DNA of 64,000 nucleotides from Candidatus Avelusimicrobium cornigerorum (GCA_002309715.1 DBXW01000005.1:248001-312000); one strand, 5' to 3'; positions 18,495 through 26,638 are shown, counted from the first letter of the stretch. Notes: a model not told the origin generated them from the sequence alone. Program-made: numbers and translations.

Positions 18495-18514
18495 GACAGT
18501 CTCGTCACATTTGC

Positions 18515-19198
18515 TTATTTAGTATCTTTTTTAAATAAATCGCGCAAGAAGTCTTCGGCTAAATTTTTAGATCCAAGCCCCACGCCGATAGCAAACGCCA
18601 GCCCCAGCGAAGATAACACAATAATTACAATGTTATTGACTAGTTGCGTAGCGATGCCGACATTTTCTATGGCGAGTAATGCACAGAAAAATACGATAAA
18701 TGCATTGACTGCTTGGGCGATAAAAAAACCGCCTTTTAAATTGTTGGCTTGCGAAGAATTTTCAATAATTTTTCCAACGAGTTTACCAAACAAAAGCCCG
18801 GCAAATAAAATAATTAAAGAAACAAAACCCGTCGGGATGAAGGTTAAGAATTGAGTGAATAAGGCACGTATTACTTCCAGGTGTAACACTTCCGCGGCCA
18901 ATACGATGGCATAGAAAATGACAGCCCATGCCAATACAAACGCAATAATATACGTCGGTGATTTGCCTAATCCAAAGCGCATGCATAATTCGTTGACGCC
19001 CAGTTTGGATGTTTTCTGATCAAAAGAGATTTTATTTAATACTTTTTTGGCCAAAGAACTTACCAAGCGAGAAATGTATAAGCCAATTACCATAATCAGT
19101 AATGCTGCAAATAGGGCAATCAAGATTTTTAAACTGTTTTGCCCCAGCGTAAGCAAGTTAGTGCTTATTTCTTGCGAAATTGTTTCTAATGTTTCCAT
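18515..19198 (-). CDS. MscS-like conserved TM-helix membrane protein lacking the MscS beta domain
   Basis: 227 residues with about four to five hydrophobic helices. The last one reads LSSLGLAFAIGVGLGSKNLAEDFL, resembling the pore-lining TM3 of MscS channels and the 'conserved TM helix' family. The protein ends just after this helix, so the cytoplasmic beta barrel of true MscS is absent. Start at ATG 19198 with AAGGAGG about 8 nt upstream and a TACAAT -10 in the 66-bp gap shared with divergent recG. An osmotic or envelope-stress role is inferred only. Confidence 0.75.
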   Translation of the reverse strand: METLETISQEISTNLLTLGQNSLKILIALFAALLIMVIGLYISRLVSSLAKKVLNKISFDQKTSKLGVNELCMRFGLGKSPTYIIAFVLAWAVIFYAIVLAAEVLHLEVIRALFTQFLTFIPTGFVSLIILFAGLLFGKLVGKIIENSSQANNLKGGFFIAQAVNAFIVFFCALLAIENVGIATQLVNNIVIIVLSSLGLAFAIGVGLGSKNLAEDFLRDLFKKDTK

Positions 19199-19246
19199 AA
19201 ACAGCCTCCTTTTTTAAAATTGTAGCATATCACAAGCCGGATTATT

Positions 19247-19254
19247 TGTAAAAT
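19247..19254 (+). promoter_or_regulatory. -10 box of recG, near-leaderless
   Basis: TG-TAAAAT ending at 19254, 10 nt before the recG ATG at 19265; only a few nt of 5' UTR are possible. No ribosome binding site. Confidence 0.4.
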
Positions 19255-19264
19255 AAAGTAAGTT

Positions 19265-21361
19265 ATGCCTATTACAACGCAGATTCAATACCTAAAGGGC
19301 ATTGGCCCGGCCAAAGCCAAGTTGTTTGAACGGTTGGAAATTGCGACGGTGGAAGATTTGCTCCACTACTACCCGCGTACCTATCAAGACCGCCGTTTGG
19401 GCGCGGCTCCTAATGAATATAATTCGGATGCATTGGTCGTTTTTAAAGGGCGAGTATTACGCACCCAAACAGTACCGGCGCGCAGTGTGCTGATTTTTAA
19501 GGCATTTTTAGAAGATGAAAAAGGTAATCAAATTGAGTGCACGTGGTTTAAAAAACGCACGTTCGGGCGATACAATTTTGATCCGTTCGGCACGCTTAAA
19601 AAAGATTTTCATCTAAATAACGAAGTATGGGTGATTGGGCGTCGCGAAAATAAAAATAATTTCTTTGGCAATAAAATTACGGTAGAAGAACAATATCCCG
19701 CCGGAGATGTGCTTACCGAACTCCATGCCGGACGGTTGACGCCGATATATGCGTTAACGGAAGGGCTGACCAATAAACAGTTTAGGCTTTTTGTATACGA
19801 GGCACTGCAAACGCCGGCGTTAGCGGCTGAACCGGAAATTTTGCCGCCTGCGCTATTACAAAAACGTAAACTGTTAAGTGCGCCCCAAGCGTTAAAAGCC
19901 ATCCATTTTCCCAATTCGCCGGCCGAGTTAGAGAATGCCCGTGCTCGGCTTGCCTACGAAGAATTTTTGTTACTGGCCACGGCATGGGGGATTAAGCGTA
20001 CGCAGACAAAAATTCTGGCCAAAGATTATTCTTACGAGATTAAAAAAAATCTACTCACGCCTTTTCGCCAAAATTTGGGATTTGAATTTACAGGAAGCCA
20101 ACGAAAAGTAATCAATGAAATTTTTAATGATATATGCTCTCCTCGCCCGATGAACCGTTTGCTCCAGGGAGATGTGGGTTCCGGAAAAACGGTGGTGGCT
20201 CTTTGTGCTATGTTGTTGGCTGTAGAAAACGGCTACCAGGCTACTCTTATGGCTCCGACGGAAATCTTGGCGGAACAACACTATTTTACATTTAAACGGT
20301 TGCTGGCGGATTTGCCGGTGAACGTGGCTGTTTTAACATCTAACACAAAAGCCGCGGCCCGTAAAAAAATTTTAAAAGAACTTGCGGATGGCACTTTACA
20401 CATTTTAATCGGTACGCATGCGGTAATACAAGATAATGTGCAATTTTGTAATTTGCGTTTAGCGGTTATTGATGAGCAACACCGTTTTGGCGTCAAACAA
20501 CGTAGTAAACTAAAAGAAAAAACCGCTAAATTAGATTTGCTTACTATGACGGCAACCCCTATCCCGCGCACTTTGGCACTTGCGTTTTACGGTGATTTGG
20601 AAGTATCCACTATTAACGAACTTCCGCCGGGACGCCAAATTATTCGGACCGAAACGGCTACTTCTAAACTAGCCTATGAGCGTGTGCGCGAAGAAGTGTC
20701 CCAAGGGCGGCAAGCATACATTGTTTTCCCGCTTATTGAAGAGAGCGAAAAAGTAGCCGCCAAAGCGGTAAGTGAAGAGTTTGAAAAATTAAAAAAAGTG
20801 TTTTCGCAGTTTCGCTTAGCCATGTTGCATGGGCAAATGGCTCAAAGTGAAAAAGAACAAATTATGGCGGATTTTGCTGCACATAAAACCGATATATTGG
20901 TAGCCACTCCCGTTATAGAAGTCGGTATTGATGTTCCCAACGCGACGGTAATGGTTATAGAAAATTCCGAGCGGTTTGGCTTGGCCAGTCTGCATCAATT
21001 ACGCGGACGTGTCGGACGCGGACAATATCAAAGTTATTGTATACTCGTACCACAGCATGCAGGGAGTGTGGCCAAAGAGCGGATGGATATTATTTGCTCC
21101 ACACGAGACGGGTTTAAAATCGGCGAGCGTGATATGCAGTTGCGCGGGCCGGGGGAAATTTTGGGAACGCGGCAATCGGGTGAGTTGGAACTGAAAGCGG
21201 GGGATATTTTTAAAGACCGCTCTATTTTATATTGGGCTATAGAAGATCGTGATGAGATCTTGATGCAAGATCCGGGGCTCTCTCGCCCCGAACACGCGCT
21301 TTTTCGCCGTAAACTCCAAGAACTTTATCAACAAAATTGGCATTTGATAGATTTATCGTAG
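19265..21361 (+). CDS. recG: ATP-dependent DNA helicase RecG
   Basis: 698 residues, full length. Remodels stalled replication forks and branched recombination intermediates. N-terminal wedge region begins YLKGIGPAKAKLFERL (helix-hairpin-helix-like) and runs into an OB-fold. Helicase motifs: Walker A GDVGSGKT, DEQHRFGVKQR, TATPIPRTLAL, then the C-terminal lobe with QLRGRVGRG and the RecG C-terminal helices. Single gene; the start lacks a ribosome binding site and has a -10 box 10 nt upstream. Confidence 0.96.
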   Translation: MPITTQIQYLKGIGPAKAKLFERLEIATVEDLLHYYPRTYQDRRLGAAPNEYNSDALVVFKGRVLRTQTVPARSVLIFKAFLEDEKGNQIECTWFKKRTFGRYNFDPFGTLKKDFHLNNEVWVIGRRENKNNFFGNKITVEEQYPAGDVLTELHAGRLTPIYALTEGLTNKQFRLFVYEALQTPALAAEPEILPPALLQKRKLLSAPQALKAIHFPNSPAELENARARLAYEEFLLLATAWGIKRTQTKILAKDYSYEIKKNLLTPFRQNLGFEFTGSQRKVINEIFNDICSPRPMNRLLQGDVGSGKTVVALCAMLLAVENGYQATLMAPTEILAEQHYFTFKRLLADLPVNVAVLTSNTKAAARKKILKELADGTLHILIGTHAVIQDNVQFCNLRLAVIDEQHRFGVKQRSKLKEKTAKLDLLTMTATPIPRTLALAFYGDLEVSTINELPPGRQIIRTETATSKLAYERVREEVSQGRQAYIVFPLIEESEKVAAKAVSEEFEKLKKVFSQFRLAMLHGQMAQSEKEQIMADFAAHKTDILVATPVIEVGIDVPNATVMVIENSERFGLASLHQLRGRVGRGQYQSYCILVPQHAGSVAKERMDIICSTRDGFKIGERDMQLRGPGEILGTRQSGELELKAGDIFKDRSILYWAIEDRDEILMQDPGLSRPEHALFRRKLQELYQQNWHLIDLS

Positions 21362-21401
21362 CGGTAAGTAGCGGTAAAATAAAAATGTTTTTATAGCAAT
21401 A

Positions 21402-21434
21402 AAAAGCCCCCGGTCCAAAAACCGGAGGCTTTAA
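21402..21434. terminator. Intrinsic terminator between recG and the OmpA lipoprotein gene
   Basis: 12-bp stem AAAGCCCCCGGT / ACCGGAGGCTTT with one mismatch and a 6-nt loop. The U-tract is better on the minus strand. Confidence 0.75.
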
Positions 21435-21449
21435 ATTTATACTACCGCG

Positions 21450-22037
21450 TTATTTGGTTTTGATTTCCAATTCTACGCGGCGGTTTTGGGCGCGGCCTTC
21501 GCTGGTTTTATTGGTGGCAACCGGTTGGGAAGCACCGTAACCGATGAAGGAAACATTTTCCGCGGAAACGCCGTTTTGAACTAATTGCATAGCAACGGCT
21601 TTGGCGCGGCGTTGGGACAAGTCCACGTTATAGTCGGGGTCACCCAACGAATCGGTGTGACCGGCTACGCGTACGTGAGCGTTGGGATATCTTTTTAAAA
21701 CGTTCGCGGTTTTGCGGATTTGAGTATAAGAAGCGCTATCAATTTCGTCGCTATTATGGGCGAATTTGATGGGTTCTCTGAAAGATAAGACAGCGCTTTT
21801 GTCGGCTTTGTGGCTGACGGTGGCTACTTCGGACAAGTCTTTGTCTTCGGTTACTTTGGCAACCGGTTTGGCAGCCGGTTTGTCGGCGGCTTTGGGGCAA
21901 CCTTTGTGATGGTGTTTACCCTGGCAAGAGGTTGCTTGCGCGCACGTGTTAGAACGGTTGGGCGCGGTTGTGCATTTGGTGCAATGGCAGGCGCCTAAAA
22001 ATAGAGCGGCTACCAAAATAGTCAATACTTTTTTCAT
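21450..22037 (-). CDS. OmpA-family (Pal-like) lipoprotein with Cys/His-rich N-terminus
   Basis: 195 residues. Lipoprotein signal with lipobox LGAC (Cys17), so it should be lipid-anchored, probably to the outer membrane. The C-terminal 110 residues are an OmpA peptidoglycan-binding domain (IKFAHNSDEID, VAGHTDSLGDPDYN, LSQRRAKAV, AQNRRVELEI). Unusual: the mature N-terminus has cysteines at 17, 19, 22, 32, 38 and 47 plus His18 and His42-44, a possible metal-binding or disulfide segment. The ATG follows AAGGAG. Single gene. A second OmpA lipoprotein lies at 36662. Confidence 0.88.
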   Translation of the reverse strand: MKKVLTILVAALFLGACHCTKCTTAPNRSNTCAQATSCQGKHHHKGCPKAADKPAAKPVAKVTEDKDLSEVATVSHKADKSAVLSFREPIKFAHNSDEIDSASYTQIRKTANVLKRYPNAHVRVAGHTDSLGDPDYNVDLSQRRAKAVAMQLVQNGVSAENVSFIGYGASQPVATNKTSEGRAQNRRVELEIKTK

Positions 22038-22080
22038 TTTTTCTCCTTAATTTAAAAATATAACTGCTGACACCTATATT

Positions 22081-23058
22081 TTACAAAATCTGGCAAGTGG
22101 GTGCTCCTTTTTTTTTCATTAGTTCCCGGTAGAGTTGATAAACCGGTTTACCCAGTTTTGGGTGCACATATTCCGGCAATAAGTATGAAAGCGGTTTAAG
22201 TACAAACTCCCGCTCTGCCAAGCGCGGATGAGGAATAAATAACGGGTATTTTTCATCATCTTGTGCGATTACTTGGTTGCCGTAGAATAGAATATCTAAG
22301 TCAATCATACGCGGCCCGTTACGGAACGTGGGCACACGACCGAGTTTTGTTTCAAGTGCTTTTAATTCCCGCAACAGTGCCATAGGTTCTAAATTCGTGT
22401 TCAAAATGGCTACGGCGTTTACAAAATCGGGTTGGTTTTCAAATCCTTCCGGTTTTGATGAAATACAGGGCGAGATTTGTTTCACTTCGCCTAATCTGGC
22501 AAGGGCAGCAATGGCGCGGTCTATATTTTTCTTGGCCGGGGCCATGTTGCTGCCTAGTCCGATAACTGCTTGAGCGGTGGGAGCAGTTTCTACGGTTGGG
22601 ACTTGGTATTCCGGGGCGAGTGGCTCGCCGGAAGGGGGGAGTGTCAAATCTATCGTTTGCGCCGGTCCGCAGGCCATAAATTCATCGGAAGATTTAGGCG
22701 CTGTGAGAGCGGAGTCTTTTTCATATTCCACCCAACGGTCGGGTTCTTCTGCCACGCGCACGCGGATAATTTGCGCAAATTGTTTTTGTACGGTTTTAAA
22801 AATCCAAAGAGCGATATTTTCCGACGTTGGTTTTTTAAAAATGGTATTTAGGTCTTTGCGGTGTAATTTTTCTTTAATATGTGTTTGTAGGAAGGCCTGT
22901 ACCTCGCGAAAATCAATTAAAAAACCTTCACTGTTAATCGGCCCGTAAAATGTAACTTGATAAGTAAATTGGTGCGGGTGGGCCGGTTCGTTTAATTGAC
23001 CGTCGTGGGCGTGGATAGCGGTAAAAGTGCCGCATTGGGTTAAATAGACATTTCTCAT
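22081..23058 (-). CDS. folK: Fusion: PTPS-like (COG0720) domain + FolK (HPPK)
   Basis: 325 residues. Residues 1 to about 115 are a 6-pyruvoyl-tetrahydropterin-synthase-like domain with zinc ligands His16, His27 and His29 (HPHQF) and PTSENIALWIF. The catalytic Cys position is Asn23 and the next residue is Glu24, giving ExxHxH as reported for PTPS-III proteins, which cleave dihydroneopterin-P to 6-hydroxymethyl-dihydropterin and so bypass FolB. The usual Asp-His before LN is His-Arg here, so activity is uncertain. Residues about 165-325 are hydroxymethyldihydropterin pyrophosphokinase (GLGSNM, RNGPRMIDLDILFYG, IPHPRLAEREFVL). Start at 23058 has GGAG upstream and an ATGA overlap with folP. Last gene of the folate/queuosine operon. 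Confidence 0.85.
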   Translation of the reverse strand: MRNVYLTQCGTFTAIHAHDGQLNEPAHPHQFTYQVTFYGPINSEGFLIDFREVQAFLQTHIKEKLHRKDLNTIFKKPTSENIALWIFKTVQKQFAQIIRVRVAEEPDRWVEYEKDSALTAPKSSDEFMACGPAQTIDLTLPPSGEPLAPEYQVPTVETAPTAQAVIGLGSNMAPAKKNIDRAIAALARLGEVKQISPCISSKPEGFENQPDFVNAVAILNTNLEPMALLRELKALETKLGRVPTFRNGPRMIDLDILFYGNQVIAQDDEKYPLFIPHPRLAEREFVLKPLSYLLPEYVHPKLGKPVYQLYRELMKKKGAPTCQIL

Positions 23059-23849
23059 TTGGGTTTCTCCAGTTCCTTCCAAAAATTAAGCAGTTGCTTC
23101 GTTTCTTTTACGTCGTGCACGCGTAAGATATCCGCGTCTTGTTGTAAAGCAATTAGGTGCGCGGCCAACGTCTGCGGTAAACGCTCTTGCGGTGTGTCAC
23201 CCGCTTGGCTTAAAAAACTTTTGCGCGAAAGCGCGACCAGCAACCTTATATCTAAATCTTTAAAAAATTTTAAGTGTTTTAGCAAGTGGTAATTTTGGGC
23301 GCGGTCTTTGGCAAAGCCGAAACCTACGTCTATAATGAGTTGGTTTTTAGTAAGCCCGGCGGCGGTGGCTTGCGAAATTTTTTCGGCTAAAAATTCTTTT
23401 ATCTCGCCCGGTAAATCGGTATAATCGGTTTGCGATTGCATGGTTTGCGGCGTGCCGCGCGTGTGCATTAGCACCAGTTGGGCTTGATGTTTTTTGATGA
23501 GCAAAAACAGTTCTTTTGTAGGGTTGCCGCTTACGTCATTGATAACTTGTACGCCGTTTTCAAGCCCGGCGGCGGCCACGGAAATGTGGCGCGTGTCTAA
23601 CGAAAGCGGTACTTTTACACCGCGCGCGTGCAAGGTTTTGATAAGGGGTAGCACGCGGGCGAGTTCGGTTTGTTCGCTAATGGGGGCTGCACCGGGGCGG
23701 GTGGACTCGCCGCCGATATCCAGCACGTCAGCGCCGTCTTTGATGTACGCTTGCGCGCGCGCGGCGAGCGTATCCAACGTATTAGCCGGGTTTCCGTCAT
23801 AAAATGAGTCCGGCGTGGCGTTAATAATTCCCCAGAGTTGCGTGGTCAT
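23055..23849 (-). CDS. folP: Dihydropteroate synthase
   Basis: 264 residues. Joins 6-hydroxymethyl-dihydropterin-PP with p-aminobenzoate, the sulfonamide target. TIM-barrel signatures: IINATPDSFYDG, ADVLDIGGESTRPGA, VPLSLDTRH, VINDVSGNP, LVALSRKSFL. Its stop overlaps the folK-fusion start (ATGA), and its start overlaps the folE stop (TAATG), showing strict co-transcription. Confidence 0.95.
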   Translation of the reverse strand: MTTQLWGIINATPDSFYDGNPANTLDTLAARAQAYIKDGADVLDIGGESTRPGAAPISEQTELARVLPLIKTLHARGVKVPLSLDTRHISVAAAGLENGVQVINDVSGNPTKELFLLIKKHQAQLVLMHTRGTPQTMQSQTDYTDLPGEIKEFLAEKISQATAAGLTKNQLIIDVGFGFAKDRAQNYHLLKHLKFFKDLDIRLLVALSRKSFLSQAGDTPQERLPQTLAAHLIALQQDADILRVHDVKETKQLLNFWKELEKPK

Positions 23850-24469
23850 TATTTAATCATTTCCAAAAATTCGCTGCGTACTTCCAACTTCTTAAATGCA
23901 CCGCGTATGGCACTTGTTACCATGACGGCGTTATGTTTTTCAATACCGCGCGAACTGATGCACATGTGCTTGGCTTTGCACACCACCATTACGCCGTGCG
24001 GGTGGAGCGTTTCCATTAAACTATCGGCAATTTGCGCGACGAGTTTTTCCTGAATTTGCAAGCGGCGCGCAAACACTTCCACCAGGCGCGCGAGTTTGGA
24101 AATGCCCAGCACGCGCCCGTTGGGCAAGTAGCCGATACTGATGGTACCGAAAAAGGGTTGCAAGTGATGTTCGCACGTGGAGTAAAACTCAATATCTTTA
24201 AGCACGACCATTTCTTCGCACGAGCCTTCCACAAACGTTTTTAACACGTCTTGCGGTTTTTGGTGGTAGCCGCCGAATAGTTTTTTCCAACTTTTTACAA
24301 TGCGTTTAGGGGTTTCCTGTAAACCCTCGCGCGACGGATCGTCGCCGATATAGGCAAGCATTTCGCGGATGTTTTGCAAAATTTTTTCTTCGGTTATTTG
24401 ATGTTTATGAGTTTGTGCAGTTGCACGCTTAACCGTGCTGACGGGTGTTCTTTTACCAGTTTTACGCAT
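23849..24469 (-). CDS. folE: GTP cyclohydrolase I
   Basis: 206 residues. Converts GTP to dihydroneopterin triphosphate, first step of both folate and queuosine pathways, which meet in this operon. Zinc-site and catalytic motifs: CEHHLQPF and HMCISSRGI; DDPSREGLQETPKRI is typical of the N-terminal domain. The start at 24469 lies 76 nt inside queE. It has AGAGGAG upstream, and I find no in-frame start codon between it and the conserved domain, so the long overlap seems real. The first 20 or so residues are basic and not conserved. Confidence 0.93.
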   Translation of the reverse strand: MRKTGKRTPVSTVKRATAQTHKHQITEEKILQNIREMLAYIGDDPSREGLQETPKRIVKSWKKLFGGYHQKPQDVLKTFVEGSCEEMVVLKDIEFYSTCEHHLQPFFGTISIGYLPNGRVLGISKLARLVEVFARRLQIQEKLVAQIADSLMETLHPHGVMVVCKAKHMCISSRGIEKHNAVMVTSAIRGAFKKLEVRSEFLEMIK

Positions 24470-24987
24470 AGGGTGATATTCTCCTCTTTGTTGCTTTCGG
24501 GTTGTAAATAAACCGTTGTTTTTTCGTTTTCGTAATTATAGTATTTTTTCAAATCTTCCAAATCGGTTTTTTCGTTGACGACGATTTTGATGACGTCTGC
24601 TTTTTTAAGCATATTTTCGCTGACGTATTTTTTGGGAGAAACGCATACAAAATCGGCCTTGCTTACGTCGCAATCGTTTGCACCGTTTGTTTCAATATGC
24701 ACAATATGCCCGGCAGATTTTAACACGCTAACCAGTGCGGGTAAATCTTGTTCTGTCGGTTCTCCCCCGGTTACTACCACCGTTTTGCACGGATACTTGG
24801 ACAATTCCACCAATACTTCCAAATTATTCATCTCTTTCCCGCCGGCTAGTGCATATTTGGTGTCGCACCACGCGCACCCCATAGAGCACCCGGCCAAACG
24901 CAAAAATACCGCCGGCATGCCGGTATGTTTCCCTTCGCCTTGGATAGAGTAAAAAATTTCGCTAACCTTCCACAATGGCTGCGGCAT
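24394..24987 (-). CDS. queE: 7-carboxy-7-deazaguanine synthase (radical SAM)
   Basis: 197 residues. Radical SAM enzyme turning 6-carboxytetrahydropterin into 7-carboxy-7-deazaguanine for queuosine. Iron-sulfur motif CSMGCAWC (CX3CX2C), substrate/SAM-region FYSIQGEGKHTG, VVTGGEP and IETNGAND. Start at ATG 24987 with GGGAG about 8 nt upstream; the longer TTG start at 25008 is rejected. Overlaps queD by 26 nt upstream and folE by 76 nt downstream. queC and queF were not found in the window. Confidence 0.93.
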   Translation of the reverse strand: MPQPLWKVSEIFYSIQGEGKHTGMPAVFLRLAGCSMGCAWCDTKYALAGGKEMNNLEVLVELSKYPCKTVVVTGGEPTEQDLPALVSVLKSAGHIVHIETNGANDCDVSKADFVCVSPKKYVSENMLKKADVIKIVVNEKTDLEDLKKYYNYENEKTTVYLQPESNKEENITLCVKLVKEHPSARLSVQLHKLINIK

Positions 24988-25306
24988 TGTCGCTCTCCCA
25001 AATTTCAACGGTTTTTAAAGTTAAATTTTGTTTTTTCAGTTCCGCGCTGGTTTTATCAAATAAGTATTGCGCTAAATTTTCAGCCGTCGGGTTAGGTACC
25101 AAATCGTTTAGAAATTGGTGATCGGGCAGGAAACTGTCCAATAGTTTTTTGACCACTTTAAAATCGCACACCATGCCGTCGGCTTTGACGGGGCCTTCCA
25201 ACACAAAAACGGCTTTCCACGTATGACCGTGCAAATCGTGGCAGGGGCCTTTGTACTCGGGCAAGCGGTGCGCCGCGCTAAACGAACGGATAAGTTTAAT
25301 ACGCAT
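24962..25306 (-). CDS. queD: 6-carboxytetrahydropterin synthase
   Basis: 114 residues, standard QueD length. Converts dihydroneopterin triphosphate to 6-carboxytetrahydropterin. The full PTPS active site is present: zinc ligands His13 (FSAAH), His26 and His28 (HGH), catalytic Cys22 (CHDLHGH), the DHQFLN Asp-His pair and Glu in EIWESDN. It contrasts with the divergent COG0720 domain fused to FolK in the same operon. Ribosome binding site GGAGGG before the ATG; overlaps the upstream membrane-protein gene by 11 nt. Confidence 0.95.
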   Translation of the reverse strand: MRIKLIRSFSAAHRLPEYKGPCHDLHGHTWKAVFVLEGPVKADGMVCDFKVVKKLLDSFLPDHQFLNDLVPNPTAENLAQYLFDKTSAELKKQNLTLKTVEIWESDNAAAIVEG

Positions 25307-26045
25307 TTTTTCCCTCCGGGACTAGATTAAAAATTTGCTGTACATAAATGATACATAAAATCAGTTGCGCTAATGGGAAAAGGGGAATATCGTACCAAAG
25401 CCGTATATACCACAAGACACTCAAGGGCCCTAACAAGAAAACCGCCCAACGCAGTAACACGCGTTGTGGCAAATGACGGCGCGTTAAAATGTTGAAAAAG
25501 AAACATACGGCTCCGGCCAGGCAAAAATTAAAGAGAAGTATCAGCGGGATAAACAACAAAGAGGCCATAAAAATAAACGCCCGCAAAATTTGAACAAAGG
25601 ATGATTTGTGTTGCGCCAGAAAATCTTGAGAAGTAGTTACGGATAAAGTGGCTGGTAATTGATAGGTCTGTACGGCAGTGGCCGAAGGAGTGTAAACAGT
25701 GTTTTGCATAAAAAGTGCCAATAGATTGTTTTGGACTAATTCTTCGGCGGTGGGTGGTGTTTGGCGCGAGGCGTCAAAACCGATTTTAAAGTCACTCTGC
25801 GGTAAAAAAGCATATACCGGCGTTGACGGAACTGTCAGCACGCCTTTTTCAAAAGTAACTTGCGGAAAGTTTTTTAAAAAAGCCGATACATTTTGCTTAA
25901 TAAAACTGCCGGAAAACCAGTAAAACATAAGTACCGAAAGCAAGGTTAAATACACTAAAAAACCGAACAAATGCCAACGGCTTGCATAAACGAGCCGATG
26001 ATACACACGAAACGAAAATAAAGTTCGTAAATGAATCCACAACAT
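25296..26045 (-). CDS. Membrane protein, DUF1189-like, head of folate/queuosine operon
   Basis: 249 residues. One membrane helix near residues 28-48, an extracytoplasmic region of about 110 residues (FPQVTFEKGVLTVPSTPVYA, then KIGFDASRQTPP), and three or four C-terminal helices. This layout resembles DUF1189 proteins, tentatively. It is the first gene of the queD-queE-folE-folP-folK operon and overlaps queD by 11 nt, so it is co-expressed; a transport or sensing role for pterins or precursors is possible but unsupported. The promoter is leaderless type (TGA-TATAAT, 6 nt before the ATG). Confidence 0.75.
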   Translation of the reverse strand: MLWIHLRTLFSFRVYHRLVYASRWHLFGFLVYLTLLSVLMFYWFSGSFIKQNVSAFLKNFPQVTFEKGVLTVPSTPVYAFLPQSDFKIGFDASRQTPPTAEELVQNNLLALFMQNTVYTPSATAVQTYQLPATLSVTTSQDFLAQHKSSFVQILRAFIFMASLLFIPLILLFNFCLAGAVCFFFNILTRRHLPQRVLLRWAVFLLGPLSVLWYIRLWYDIPLFPLAQLILCIIYVQQIFNLVPEGKNAY

Positions 26046-26051
26046 AGTCTT

Positions 26052-26060
26052 ATTATATCA
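26052..26060 (-). promoter_or_regulatory. Extended -10 leaderless promoter of the folate/queuosine operon
   Basis: On the minus strand TGA-TATAAT, ending at 26052, 6 nt before the ATG at 26045. Likely the only promoter of the six-gene operon down to 22081. Confidence 0.6.
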
Positions 26061-26074
26061 ATTTGGGAAAAAGG

Positions 26075-26638
26075 CTATTTGTTTAACTTGGCTTTTTTGT
26101 CTTGGCAAGTTATTTGTGAGCCTAAAAAGTAAGTTTGATTTCTTTTGAACACGCAAGATAATTTTTTGGAAACGGGGGCCTCTTGGGTAGATCCCGGTTG
26201 CGGGATCAGGCAAGCAATACGTGTGCAAGAGTAGGTTTCGCCGCATTCAGGAAAAGACGACGAGGGAAAATTGGAAATAAACCACGAAAAATCCAAATTG
26301 TAATTAAGTGCCGCCAAAAAGTGTTCACACGTTAATTGTTCAAATGTGCAAAGCGGTTCTGCGGTAGTTTGTTCTTCCGTAATCGTTTGATCTAAAAGTT
26401 CGTAACGTTCTTTATCTACCGGATCGCCTTGTACGCGGTATGCGTCAAAACACGTATATCCCGGAGTTTGCTCTTTCGTGCATGTAAATTGCCCGAAGAT
26501 ATCCTGTCCCGGGCACGTGTCTTCTACGGACGAAGCCTGTGTGGTTAAATATTGCGCTTGCCCGCGAACGGTAACCGGTTTATAGGTAGACGCCGTTAAA
26601 CTGCATACGCAAAGCAAGGTTAGACAAAACCGTTTCAT
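26075..26638 (-). CDS. Exported cysteine-rich protein, function unknown
   Basis: 187 residues from ATG 26638. Signal peptide MKRFCLTLLCVCSLTAS, then about 170 residues with ten cysteines spread along the chain (TC, FTC, YTC, LC, LTC, EC, SC, AC, SC, TC), an even number that suggests disulfides outside the cytoplasm. No domain recognised. An extended -10 (TGC-TACTAT) ends 7 nt before the ATG, and there is no ribosome binding site. A longer N-terminal extension is possible in frame but lies upstream of this promoter and would bury the signal peptide. It ends 30 bp before the next operon on the same strand. Confidence 0.72.
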   Translation of the reverse strand: MKRFCLTLLCVCSLTASTYKPVTVRGQAQYLTTQASSVEDTCPGQDIFGQFTCTKEQTPGYTCFDAYRVQGDPVDKERYELLDQTITEEQTTAEPLCTFEQLTCEHFLAALNYNLDFSWFISNFPSSSFPECGETYSCTRIACLIPQPGSTQEAPVSKKLSCVFKRNQTYFLGSQITCQDKKAKLNK

